Source of the DNA: Coccinella septempunctata
Lineage: Eukaryota; Arthropoda; Insecta; Coleoptera; Coccinellidae
Assembly: GCF_907165205.1 (NCBI RefSeq)
Contig: NC_058192.1
Span: forward strand, 37,352,001-37,416,000
Direction of reading: 5' to 3'
Length of the DNA: 64,000 nucleotides
How positions within the stretch are numbered: the first letter of the stretch is position 1; each line of letters starts with the position of its first letter. Positions 22,101-33,155 of this stretch are shown here, piece by piece. The translations under genes were made by a program, and so were the position numbers. The notes below the pieces were generated by a model. The model had not been told where the DNA came from and searched no databases. It saw only the letters and a list, made by a program, of their open reading frames with translations.

Positions 22101-23205
22101 ATCGAGTAGTTTGTGTTGCTGATACATCTACACCGTTAAAGCTACACCAGGATCACTTGAAAACCGTCGAACACTCTGCAGAAAGTAAAATGCAGAAACT
22201 GATTGGCAAACCTTTGCATGGGAGGCACCAGAATGAGGTCAACCATGATTACGTCGACATATCTGCGTCGAACTACTGGCTGACTTCCGGAAGGTTGTTT
22301 CCTGAGACAGAGGGCTTCATGCTCGCCATCCAGGATCAGGTGATTCCAACAAGAAATTACATGAGATACATCGCCAAGAATGCCTCAGTGGCGGACGATA
22401 GCTGTCGTTATGGCTGTGCGACACATGAAACTATCCAGCACATCACCGGGGGATGTCAGAAGTTCGCGGGCACGGAGTACAAAAATAGACATGATGCTGT
22501 TGCCAAGATTCTTCACCAAGAATTGGCACTAAAACACCAACTTCTAACTTCGAAAAGGATTCCTTATTACAATTACCATCCGGATGCTGTGCTGGAAAAC
22601 GAACATCACAAGCTCTACTGGGATCGCACTGTTCTCACAGACCGGAAAATAGCCCACAATAGACCAGACCTCATATTGCTCAATAAGGATGAGGACACAG
22701 CACTATTCATCGACGTGGCAATTCCAAATAATAACAATCTTCTAGATAGACACACTGAAAAAATTTCAAAATACAGAGATCTCGAGGAACAAACCAGAAG
22801 ACAGTGGAAGCTGAAAGATATAAAGACCATCCCTATTGTCATTTCATCTACAGGCCTGATACCGAAGAAACTACTGGAGAACTTGAGAAAACTTCAATTG
22901 GACGAAAATATTTATAAAGTCATGCAGAAGGCGGTACTGCTCGGAACGGCGAGAACTGTACGCAAGTACATGGGAAATGCAGAGGAACACCGTCTGCGCC
23001 GACAGGAAGTACGGGTGGAGCAGGAATCCAACCTACAGCAGGGAGGCGAGGAGCGACCCGGACCCGACCACCACCACGAGCCCGAAAACCTGGAAAGGGC
23101 TCCAACAGAGCTTAATCCTTTTGATATCTGAGATATCTGGGATAAGTGAATTTTCCTCTGGAGAGGAGTGTGAAAGCCGCAAGGCTAAAGTCATAATAAT
23201 AATTT
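19126..23205 (+). mobile_element. R4/Dong non-LTR retrotransposon, near full length
   Basis: About 4.05 kb bounded by TAA runs: (ATA)n at 19126-19146 and TCATAATAATAAT at 23191-23203. The 5' region has a short hairpin (CTGGCAG ... CTGCCAG near 19157-19190). The 3' end has a conserved ~70-bp block (TTTGATATCTGAGATATC to AAAGTCAT) shared by every 3'-complete copy here. A single frame interrupted once, a restriction-like C-terminal nuclease and TAA targeting place it in the R4 clade near Dong. Confidence 0.92.
19213..23131 (+). pseudogene. Dong polyprotein: Myb-like, RT and restriction-like endonuclease, one frameshift
   Basis: About 1300 codons in two frames (19213-20838 and 20795-23131); a one-base shift lies near 20810 (LQNFW, then KLWIMHDKLTSAIND). 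The first in-frame ATG is at about 19345. Domains in order: Myb/SANT-like (RMKWTTSMNETIVRIY ... VTEQRVADQYRV), basic helices, RT with YIDYKKAFDSIPHEWL (motif A), GIFQGDSLSPLWFCM, LLYMDDLKLFA (catalytic pair) and YLGIK. The C-terminus has a CCHC finger, CRYGCATHETIQHITGGC, and a PD-D/E-K type nuclease (NRPDLILLNKDEDTALFIDV). It would nick TAA repeats and reverse-transcribe its RNA there. Apart from the frameshift it looks functional. Confidence 0.9.
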
Positions 23206-23470
23206 ATTGATCCTGTTCGACATTCAATGTATAGGACAAGTCAGCTTTACATCAAGTTTGTTAACTACACAATCATGGAATCACATAAATACTCATTGAT
23301 ACTGTAATAAGCCTTTTTTATCAACAAATTCCTCACCGTCGTTCTGAACCCTCGTCCACCCATTGCCCGTACCTTGAATGGCAAATGATTGTAAAGTTTA
23401 ATTCCACTATATACTATATAGGGAGGAACTCCTAGACATCCTAGTGTAGGCAGACGTATCCTAGTATTCG
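23206..23470 (-). pseudogene. LINE ORF2 C-terminus, minus strand
   Basis: The minus strand encodes TRIRLPTLGCLGVPPYIVYS, then GIKLYNHLPFKVRAM and LLIKKAYYSINEYL, a typical RT-LINE C-terminal tail, followed by a 3' UTR ending in ATT repeats. That ATT tail is where the Dong element sits, so the LINE's own 3' microsatellite may have been the Dong target. The rest of the LINE is missing. Confidence 0.6.
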
Positions 23471-23478
23471 ATGTCATC

Positions 23479-24230
23479 ATGTCGCACGTTGGAGGAATTT
23501 GTTGCTTCAAGTGTTCTATCAAAATTGATAGATATGATGATTCGTTGAGTTGTTCTTGTGGAAGCAGTTATCACATCAAGTGTCTCAACTTATCTGTTGA
23601 ATGTTTTAATCAAATTCGTATGTATTCCGCGAATAACTGGAAGTGCGAAAATTGCCATATCGGTGAAAACGCTGTGAAATTCAAGAGTCAGAGCTCACAG
23701 ACAACTGAGCTTTATCAACCAATTTTGGATCTAATGAACATCAAGAACGATATTGTAGACGAAATTTCCGGTAAATTGGGGATGGAGAAAACTCAAGCCT
23801 GGTGACAACCGACAAAATAGAAACATATATTCCAAAAAATAAGGAAGCCAGAAATTCAGAATGGCAGGTTCTCATAGGAAGAGAACTCAGAAGCGAAGTC
23901 ATCCCTTGGTGGTTGGAAATTAGGTATTCCGGAAGTTCGTCAGTGGAAGGAATTGAAAAATTTAGAGCGCTGCATGTGTCGAACTTGAAGCCTGATACAA
24001 CAACAGAAGACCTACAGCATTGTTTGTCCAAGAATTTTCCTGCAGTGAAATGTAAAAAGCTTACATCAAAGTTTCTCGATAGTTACTCATCATTCAAGGT
24101 TGTAATAGCGAGTTCTGAATATGAGAAAGTTATGGATGCATCTAATTGGCCGAACAAAGCTAGTGTACATCGTTTTTTTGGCCGAGATAGGAGAAACAAC
24201 AAACACCTTGAAAAACAATCCTTTCAATAA
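23479..24230 (+). pseudogene. LINE ORF1 with PHD-like zinc finger, frameshifted
   Basis: 23479-23805 encodes a Cys/His-rich PHD-like finger: CCFKCSIKIDRYDD, CSCGSSYHIKCL, then NNWKCENCHIGE. PHD fingers occur in ORF1 of some CR1 and Jockey-group LINEs. After a frameshift near 23800, 23802-24230 encodes FRALHVSNLKPDTTTEDLQH and SYSSFKVVIAS, an RRM-like C-terminal domain. Together these would form the RNA-binding ORF1 protein. ORF2 follows directly. Confidence 0.65.
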
Positions 24231-25650
24231 AAATCAAAATCTCAAGCTAATTCAACTGAATGCTCAATGTATAAAGAATAAGCTGGACATTCTTGAGCTA
24301 CTCATAGCTGAAAATAAACCTGACGATATAAGTGTTGTCGAGCACTGGTGCTGTTCTGAAAATGTCAAGACCTTGACCATTCCCGGGTATTTCCTGGCTG
24401 ATTACTACTGCCGACCTAATAGAGAGCATGGAGATTCGCTGATCTATGTCAGGGATGGTTTGCAGGTGAAAAGTCTGTGTTTATCTCGGTTTTCGGAAGA
24501 ATTGGAGTGTGAAATTTGTGGAATTATAGTGATCGCTCGTAAGGCCCGAGTAACCATTTTAAGTATATATATAGACCTGGCCCTGGTAATTTAGAAAATT
24601 TCCTCGAAAGAATATCAGTGGCTTTGAATTATTGTTACAGCTCAGCTGATATAATCTTTGTTTATGGTGACTTGAACATTGATTTTCTTAAAGTCAAGTG
24701 TAAAAATCGTATGTTACTTTTGGATTTACTAGAATATTTTAAATTGAGAATATCATCACGTGAACCTACTAGAGTATTTACTGATGTCACAGGTCATACT
24801 TCTATTTCAAAGGTGGATTATGTTCTGACTAATGCGGAGTTGAAAGATTGCAATGTTGAGGTATATGAGGCTCATATTAGTGATCATCGGATTATTTCCC
24901 TTGAGATGCCCATCACTATCAGCAGTATTGTCAGAACTTATAGTGTACCTAAGATAGTTAGAAATTTAAGACAGCATAACTTTGATAATTTTGTTTATTG
25001 TATTTCCCAGTGTGATTTTGGTAATATTTACAGGCACCAAAATATAGATGAATGTTTTGAAGCATTCTTCAATATGATAAAAATCATTTTTGAGGATTGT
25101 TCTCCACTCATAAGATGCTCTAGTTGGGTCCAGCATAATAAAAGGTGGATATCTTCTGATGTTATTACGGCTAAACGTAATCTGGATGATCTTTATTGGT
25201 TGCGTAAGAATTTCAATTGTCAGGCTACCTATGATTTGTATAAGAAAGCCAAATCCTCTTATCATTCCCTTATCAAGAGTACAAAATTTAAATTCGATAA
25301 ACAATTAATTGAAATATCAGAAAATAAAAATAGAACTGTATGGGATAATATGGTGAATACTAGGAAAATGAAGGATCATAAGTCTATTTCGCTCACTGTT
25401 GATGGCGTTTCATATAATAATCCCAAAGCGATTGCAGAAATCTTTGTAGATTATTTCACCACTATCGCGGAGCCTTCCCTCAGCAGTTATTTCAAGGGTT
25501 CAATACACCCCTCTTGTACCACTTCACCTATTTTGCACACTACTTTCTTCTTTTATCCGGTTCTTGAACAGGAGGTGGTTAATTTTGTCAAATTCTAAAA
25601 AATACTAAAAGCTCTGGGAGTCGATTTAGTTTCTGCACGAATTTTGAGAC
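24121..25650 (+). pseudogene. LINE ORF2 endonuclease, frameshifted and 3'-truncated
   Basis: EN motifs: LIQLNAQCIKNKLD, VVEHWC, then after a frameshift VYGDLNIDFL, SKVDYVLTN and AHISDHRIISL. The shift near 24575-24590 sits in a TATATATA tract, consistent with a dinucleotide slip. The frame continues into the pre-RT region (EVVNFVKF, stop at 25598, then LKALGVDLVSARIL) and ends at about 25650 where another LINE begins in its own EN domain. The RT of this element is not in the window. Confidence 0.75.
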
Positions 25651-27816
25651 TAATAATTTATGAGATAAGTACTCCAGACTGTTTGTTTTTCTGTATAAGT
25701 GAACACTGGAAGACTGAATCCCAGTTGAGTAACTATGGTATTCATGAGTTCTATCTTGCTGGTGCAGTATGCCGAGAGTTTGAAAATCAGCATGGAAGGA
25801 CTTCCATATTTGCAAGAAATGGTATACCTTTCAAGAAACTACCCCAAATAACAGCAATGTCAAAAGTAGGCATATGTGAATGCAGCGTATGTGCGTTTGA
25901 TATCGGGGGTCAGAATGTTACAATCCTGTGTGAGTATACTCCTGGCAGTGTTGTTGCTGCTTTTCTGGAATTCCTGGGAAATATTTTGAATAATCAAACA
26001 AATCTCAATTCTTGTATGGGAGATATCTTTCTGGTGGGGGATTTCAACATACAAATGCATGAAAGAGACAGAAACACCGATAAAGAAGCCCTATTTTCTC
26101 TTCTTGCATCCTACAATCTATTTCCTCTAGTAGAAGACTACACCAGAGTAACAAAAACATCAAAATCCTTAATTGATAACATCTTCACCAACTGCAAAAA
26201 AGAATATGAAGTCAAAGTTCACCATAATCTGATTTCAGACCATACAGCCCAGAGTGTCAGCTTCCTTTCTCAAGACGTCAACCAGTTCATTTTCAGAAGA
26301 ATTTTCAATGACTCAAATAGAAATGACTTTCGGAATAGACTAAGCCTGGAGGATTGGACCAAGATGTATGGGGCGAGCAATACCAATGAAATATGGGATC
26401 ATTTTTATAACACCTTCTTACACCACTTCAACATCAGCTTTCCAACAAAAAAAATTAAATTGAGAAAAAAACCGCGTAATCTACAAGTGACTGACTCAGA
26501 AATAGATAACTGTAAGCGACAATTGGATGTCTTGTATGTGATGAGCTCATTTGATACTTCTATGGAAAAAAGTAAAAGGAAACAAAGAAGATTTATGAAA
26601 GTACGCTGGCAAGGAAGAAGGCTGAGCTTTTTCAACACAAAATTGAAAACTCCGACGATATATCAAAAACTGTATGGTCCATAATAAATAACATAAAAAC
26701 TGGATCACATCCCCCAAGGGACATACAGATTCATGGAGATGGTAAGAGGACCGCAAACCAATTCAACGAATACTTTCTGAACTGCGTAACAGACATAATA
26801 CCTAAATCATCTGAAGGGAACATGTATTTGGAACAGAGAGACCGATGTATTTCCCCCCGACAAATCACAGAAACTGAGGTTATGAATGCGATAAACAGCT
26901 TGAATAGAAAACATAGCAGTGGAGACGATGAAATTCCAACTTTACTGATTAAAGACTGTATACATGAAATCACAACCCCGCTTACATATGCGATCAGCCC
27001 ATCCTTTGAAAAAGGTGTATTTCCAGACAGTCTGAAACTTGTGACTATCAGGCCTGTACATAAAAAGGGAAGTACAAAAGAATTCGCAAATTATCGTCCC
27101 ATAAGCCTTTTACCAAGTTTTTCCAAAGTTTTTAAAAAGTGCACGAGTGATAGGCTAATGGAATATTTTCTGAACAACAATCTATTCGATAGAGGTCAGC
27201 ATGCTTATTTGAAGGGAAGAGGAACTCACACTGCACTGTACGAATTCACTGATGCCATCTTACAGGCCATGGAAAGGAGGGATCTTGCGATTGGCCTGTC
27301 AAACGCGTATGACTGCGTGAATCATGATAGGCTGCTAAGCAAGCTGAGGAAGTATGGAATTAATGGCAACACTTACAGCTGGCTGCAATCATACCTGTCA
27401 GAAAGAGTGCAGCAGACTGTGATAACAAAAAATGGACTTTCTTTTAAATCGGAGAAGGCTATTAAAATAAGCCTTTCCACAGGGTAGTATAGTAGGCAAC
27501 GTGTTGTTTATTATATACGTAAATGACTCACCGAAAGCTGTCCCAATACCGAATAGTTTTCAACTTGATTATGCTGATGACAAGAACATCCTGATGACAG
27601 CAAGTAACTTACAAATTTAACTTGATGATTTGCAAAGTAGTTTTGAAGCAGTAGCACGCTGGGTTAAGAATGAATGTCTAATTTTGAATGAAAACAAAAC
27701 AAATTGTGTATTTTTCCATACTAACAGAAACAATATAGAATATCCAAACACAATAAATTTAAATGAATCAGAAATTAATGTAAGTACTGAAACAAAACTA
27801 TTGTACTGTACTATAG
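25651..27816 (+). pseudogene. Jockey-like LINE ORF2, left part, 5'-truncated
   Basis: Starts inside the endonuclease (DCLFFCISEHWKTE), with VGDFNIQMHERD and LISDHTAQSVSF. Frame breaks near 26684 and 27487. RT motifs follow: HSSGDDEIPTLLIKD, FANYRPISLLPSFSKVF, AYDCVNHDRLLSKL, and LDYADDKNIL at about 27565. In motif A the residues that normally include the catalytic Asp (FIDL in the related copy at 51.4 kb) are deleted, leaving LAIGL-SNAYD, so RT would be dead even without the frameshifts. It is interrupted at 27816 by the Mutator-like element and resumes at 29617. Confidence 0.8.
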
Positions 27817-29616
27817 ACTAGCGTCTATTTCCTGTGCTTTACAAATGAACCTTCATTTGTCCCTGCTGAGCTGCCATCTGTAGTGGGAAGTGGGAGTTAT
27901 ATTCGCTATGATGTGCGCGGTTATATGTTCCTGAATTTCAAAATTAATTAAATTAACGCAAAGCGGATTTTCGTATATAAAGTTCACGTTTTGTAACCCC
28001 CAAATTAGCAGAAATGGCTAGTCTGTGTTATAAATGCGGCAAGGTATTTTCCAACATATCAAGTTTGAGAAGACACGCCAGGAATTTTCACAGAGATGAA
28101 ATCGCTCCTAACTTGTACAAAAATGCAGCGAAATATAATTAGGTATAACTGCCATTGTGGAAAGAACTTTAGTGATAAAAATAATTTCACGAACCATCAG
28201 AAGATTCACGGTGGAGATTCATCTTCGGGTCCATTATGTAATGAGTTGTTCACATTCAAGAATGAAATTTTGAAACATTTTGAACAGTTTCATGAGCTTG
28301 TTATCAAATCAAGTACCTTGAAATTTAACTCTCAAGATGAGTTTTTTGTGTTGAAAAATGAGTTGGAAGCGAAGACAAACGCTAGTTTTGTCAAATATAA
28401 TAACAAAGATTCACGAAACTGGAAAACCGGTTATCTGGTTTGTTCAGGAACTTACTTGCCGCGAGTTGAGGAAAGTGGGCGTTAACGGTATTTGAAGATA
28501 CAAGGTAGTTATAAAATTAATTCTTATTGTCCGGCCTCCATAAAGTTTTCAAAAAATAAACTGAATAATAGATGTCAAGCAGAATATATCGAAACGCATG
28601 TTGGACATGACCTTGATCCAGGATATGTAAATCTATCAAAACCAATAAATAAATAGACAAAAAATAGCTCAAAAAATTGCTAGTAAAATTTCCTTTGACG
28701 AAATTCTCAATGAAGTTCGTGAAAATGTAACTGATTCAGAAGTGAGCCGCATACACCTTTTAAGGAGAAAAAATTTATATAATATCGAACAGTCTTTCAA
28801 CTTATCATCATCAGCAGTAAGACATCCAAATGATGGAGTAAGTGTAGACTCGGGGGTTAAAGAAATGCAAGAAGAAAAGCATTGTGTTTTATTTTACAAA
28901 CCGCAAGGCATCTTAGATGAAAAAGAATTTTATTTAAAAAAAGAAGACTTTGTTCTTATCATTATGACTACTGATCACTGTTTTCAACCAGAAATAAAAA
29001 ATCAAAGAAAAAAATCATTCTCCTTAATCTGTGTAGAATACAGAGTACTTGTTTCAATAAACTATTTAAAATTTTTTTTGACGTATCATTGATCCCAATT
29101 CCATTTCTGAATTAAGGTTTATTGGTACTTCATTTTACCATCCCCTGGAATAAATACTCACAGAAAGATTTAATTAACATGCTGGAAAAATTTTGCTAAT
29201 GATAATAGGTCTTTATATTAACCTCAGCGGAAGATGGAGCTTTTCTACTCAACTGAGGAACATAACATACATTTATTCTCATAATTATAACATAAGAATA
29301 CTATTTTGTAATTCCAAAGTAGTTGCACATCATTCCTCATAAATATTGATATCTCTGAAAGTGTTTATATTTTACCATGATAACGTATATTATTTGAAAT
29401 AAAATGTACTTTGCCAATCCTGAGAACCTAATCTTGTTTATCTGCCTATTCCTATTATTAAACAACATAAAAGAGGAAACGATTCCAAATATTATTAAAC
29501 TCTGATTAAACCTTTTAATTTGCCCACGCTGCCGACCATAGATATATGATTACAAATATTTGTCAGACAGTCTGTGTTCTAGGTTCATTTGTAAGGCACA
29601 AGAAATAGACGCTAGT
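27817..29616 (+). mobile_element. Mutator-like (MULE) element, 1800 bp, with 9-bp duplication
   Basis: The inverted ends match over about 36 bp with two mismatches (ACTAGCGTCTATTTC at 27817 and its complement ending at 29616). They are flanked by an exact 9-bp duplication, GTACTATAG (27808-27816 and 29617-29625). A 9-bp duplication is characteristic of Mutator-like elements. Removing the element and one duplication rejoins the LINE reading order. It is a deletion derivative: the encoded protein lacks the transposase core. Confidence 0.85.
28015..29092 (+). pseudogene. MULE-associated zinc-finger protein, broken
   Basis: Begins ATGGCTAGTCTG at 28015 with a C2H2 finger (CYKCGKVFSNISSLRRHARN), a stop near 28140, then CHCGKNFSDKNNFTNHQKIH (28096-28485 frame). 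Next comes KTGYLVCSGTYLP ... YCPASIKF ... THVGHDLDPG, a C..H..H arrangement like the FLYWCH/WRKY-GCM1 zinc-binding domains found before MULE transposases. A helical region (ISFDEILNEVR, SRIHLLRRKNLYNIEQ) follows and the frame ends at 29092 with HCVLFYKPQG. Stops near 28483 and 28655 break it. The DDE catalytic domain is absent. Confidence 0.65.
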
Positions 29617-29625
29617 GTACTATAG

Positions 29626-30212
29626 TATTGTCCTGGGAATGCCAAGTAGATAATTTGAACAAAAAATTAAACTCTGTGTGTTATACTTTAAGAGTCATGT
29701 CCAAATACCTCAATGAGAGTGGTCTAAGAATAATTTATTTTGCAAATTTTGAGTCTATTGTTAGATAAGGTTTGCTCTTTTATGGTGGTGCTAGAACCAT
29801 AGAAAAAATATTTTTGCGTCAAAAGAGAGCAATAAGAATAATTAATAAACTTAACTTTAGAACTTCTTGTAGAGGTTTTTTCAAAAAAAGCCATATCCTG
29901 ACAATTACAGCACTTTATATTGAAGAATGTGTAATGTTCCTTTTGAAAAATAGAGAATATTTTAGGGATAGTCTGCCAACTTACACATATAATAGCAGAA
30001 ATTCCTATTATGTATATCCTGTCCATAGGCTAAGTATTACTGAGAGGGGAACAAAATACTCCACCATGAAATTTTTCAATCATTTACCTCTCAGAATAAG
30101 ATGCATAAATAACCTCCGAATCTTTAAAAGAGAACTGCATAAATTACTTATAGAACTTGAACCATGTAGGGGAGTTTCTAAGTTCACGATTATGATGAAT
30201 TTTTTCTTTTGA
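29626..30212 (+). pseudogene. Jockey-like LINE ORF2, right part
   Basis: Continues the LINE from 27816: WECQVDNLNKKLNSVCYTLR, GLLFYGGAR, KRAIRIINKLNFRTSCR, then LTITALYIEECVMFL, VHRLSITERGTKYSTMKFFN and LLIELEPCRG. A stop near 29766 splits it. The last 146-codon frame ends at 30212. Confidence 0.75.
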
Positions 30213-30275
30213 CTAATATTTCATTCTGACTACATGTATGAAAATTGTATATGTATGATTTTTGAAATAGATATT

Positions 30276-30953
30276 ATGACTTTAGCCTTGCGGCTTTCAC
30301 ACTCCTCTCCAGAGGAAAATTCACTTATCCCAGATATCTCAGATATCAAAAGGATTAAGCCTTTCCAGGTTTTCGGGCTCGTGGTGGTGGTCGAGTTCGG
30401 GCCGCTCCTGGGCTCCCTGCTGTAGGTTGGACTCCTGCTCCATCCGCACCTCCTGTCGGAGCATACGGTGTTCCTCTGAATTTCCCATGTACTTGCGTAC
30501 AGTTCTCGTCGTTCCTAGCAGTACCGCCTTCTGCATGACCCTATAGATATTTTCGTCCAGCTGAAGTTTCCTCAAGTTCTCTAGTAGTTTCTTCGGTATC
30601 AGGCCTGTAGATGATATGACAATAGGGATGGTCTAGACATCTTTCAGCTTCCACTGTCTCCTGGTTTGCTCCTCGAGATCTCTGTACTTTGAAATTTTTT
30701 CAGTGTGCCTATCTAGAAGATTGTTATTATTTGGAATCGCCACATCGATGAATAGTGCTCTGTCCTCATCCTTATTGAGCAATATGAGGTCTGGTCTATT
30801 GTGGGTTATTTTCAGGTCTGTGAGAACCGTGCGATCCCAGTGGAACCTTATTCGAACTTAGAAGTTGGTGTTTTAGTGCCAATTCTTGGTGAAGAATCTT
30901 GGCAACGGCATCATGTCTATTTTTGTACTCCGTGCCCGCGAACTTCTGACATC
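30276..30953 (-). mobile_element. R4/Dong copy, 5'-truncated
   Basis: Minus-strand 3' part of Dong from the CCHC finger to the 3' terminus (AAAGTCAT at 30276). About 55 bp are deleted near 30845 relative to the neighbouring copy. The 5' end at 30953 (GATGTCAGAAGTTCG) abuts a short TAA run shared with the next copy. Confidence 0.85.
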
Positions 30954-30961
30954 ATAATAAT

Positions 30962-32230
30962 ATGACTTTAGCCTTGCGGCTTTCACACTCCTCTCCAGAG
31001 GAAAATTCACTTATCCCAGATATCTCAGATATCAAAAGGATTAAGCTCTGTTGGAGCCCTTTCCAGGTTTTCGGGCTCGTGGTGGTGGTCGGGTCCCTGT
31101 CGCTCCTCGCCTTCCTGCTGTAGATTGGATTCCTGCTCCACCCGCACTTCCTGTCAGAGCAGACGGTGTTCCTCTGCATTCCCCATGTACTTGCGAACAG
31201 TTCTCGCCGTTCCGAGCAGTACCGCCTTCTGCATGACTCTATAGTTATTTTCGTCCAACTGAAGTTTCCTCAAGTTCTCTAGTAGTTTTTTCGGTATCAG
31301 GCCTGTGGATGAAATGACAATAAGGATGGTCTTGATATCTTTCAGCTTCCAATGTCTTCTGGTCTGTTCCTCGAGATCTCTGTATTTTGAAATTTTTTCA
31401 GTGTGCCTATCTAGAAGATTGTTATTATTTGGAATTGCCACGTCGATGAATAGTGCTGTGTCCTCATCCTTATTGAGCAATATGAGGTCTGGTCTATTGT
31501 GCGTTATTTTCCGGTCTGTGAGAACCGTGCGATCCCAGTAGAGCTTGTGATGTTCGTTTTCCAGCACAGCATCCGGATGGTAATTGTAATAAGGAACCTT
31601 TTTCGAAGTTAGAAGTTGGTGTTTTAGTGCCAATTCTTGGTGAAGAATCTTGGCAACAGCAGCATGTTTATTTTTGTACTCCGTGCCCGCGAACTTCTGA
31701 CATCCCCCGGTGATGTGCTGGATAGTTTCATGTGTCGCACAGCCATAACGACAGCTATCGTCCGCCACTGAGGCATCCTTGGCGATGTATTTCATGTAAT
31801 TTCTTGTTGGAATCACCTGATCCTGGATGGCGAGCATGAAGCCCTCTGTCTCAGGAAACAATCTTCCGGAAGTCAACCAGTAGTTCGACGCAGATATGTC
31901 GACGTAATCATGGTTGACCTCGTTCTGGTGCCTCTCATGCAAGGGTTTGCCAATCAGTTTCTGCATTTTACTTTCTGCAGAGTGTTCGACGGTTTCCAAG
32001 TGATCCTGTTGTAGCTTTAATGGTGTAGAACTATCAGCAACACAAGCTACTCGATGGAGTTCTGACGAAGCTGCCTTGCTCAAGAAATATTTTCGAAGTC
32101 CTTCAATTTCCTGGGACATACGGTTGGACAAATCAACAATTCCTCTACCCCCAAGATGTCGTGGCAGCTCTGTCCGTTCTATTGAGCTTTTGGGGTGATG
32201 TTTATTGTGTTTAGTCAGCATCGTCCTTAT
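30962..32230 (-). mobile_element. R4/Dong copy, 5'-truncated, in tandem with the previous one
   Basis: Equivalent to about 21,930-23,193 of the full copy. The 5' end at 32230 abuts (TTA)n at 32229-32246 and the 3' end abuts ATAATAAT at 30954-30961. The main open frame (31154-32221, 355 codons) carries the RT thumb, the CCHC finger (CRYGCATHETIQHITGGC) and the restriction-like nuclease (RPDLILLNKDEDTALFID). High identity to the 19-kb copy suggests recent insertion. Confidence 0.88.
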
Positions 32231-32243
32231 ATTATTATTATTA

Positions 32244-33155
32244 TTTCACCCCCTCTTCTTAGAGTCCACAAAATAATTCGAAAATAGGTCTAAAAAATGA
32301 ATAAAGGGTTTGAAATTCGGTGTATGTATTTATAAACCCTCAAGGAACGACATTCCAAGAGCTTTTTTATTTGCAAGACTTGGAAGGGTGAATTTTACCC
32401 CGGCATCTCAGAGTCCACAAAATATTTCGAAAGTGGGTCTAAAAAAATGAATGAAGGATTTGAAATTCGGGTTGCATATTTATAAGGCACTATATAACGA
32501 TATTCCGAGAGCTTTTTCACTTGCAGGACTTGGAAGGGTGAATTTAACCCCCATTTCTCATAATAAGAAAAAAATCGTAAATAGGTCTCAAAAATGAATA
32601 AAGGCGATTTTTTTTTTATTACGAGAAATAGGGGTTAAATTCACCCTTTCAAGTTCTGCAAATAAAAAAGCTCTTGGATATCGTTCCTTGAGGGTTTATA
32701 AATACATACACCGAAATTCAAACCCTTTATTCATTTTTTAGACCTATTTTCGAATTATTTTGTGGACTCTGAGATGAGGGGTTGAAATTCACACTTCCAA
32801 GTCCTGCAAATGAAAAAGCTTTAGGAATATCGTTATATAGTGCCTTCTGACTACGTACACCGAATTTTAAAACCTTTATTCTTTTTTTTTCACCTATTTT
32901 CAAATTATTTTGTGGAATCTGAGAAGAGGGGGTGAAATTCACCCTTCCAAGTCTTGCAAATAAAAAAGCTCTTAGAATGTCGTTCCTTGAGGGTTTATGA
33001 ATACATACACCGAATTTCAAATCCTTTATTCATTTTTTAGACCCATTTTCCAAATATTTTGTGGACTCTGAGATGAGGGGGTGAAATTCAGCCTTCCAAG
33101 TCCTGCAAATGAAAAAGCTCTCGGAATATCGTTAAATATTAGTGTCTTATAAATA
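32244..33155. repeat. ~149-bp satellite array with an internal inversion
   Basis: Monomers contain AGAGTCCACAAAAT, AATGAATAAAGG, GAAATTCGG and CTTGGAAGGGTGAATTT. The anchor GAGTCCAC recurs at 32262 and 32411; its complement GTGGAnTCTGAGA recurs at about 32762, 32912 and 33061. Two monomer types alternate: one with CCCTCAAGGAACG, the other with AAGGCACTATATAACG. The orientation flips around a 50-bp spacer at 32568-32617, giving a palindrome with arms of about 320 and 530 bp. Confidence 0.85.

Noticed and set aside
32727..33020. 97-codon minus-strand frame with repeated peptide
   Set aside because: It is the translation of the 149-bp satellite; the peptide repeats only because the DNA does.
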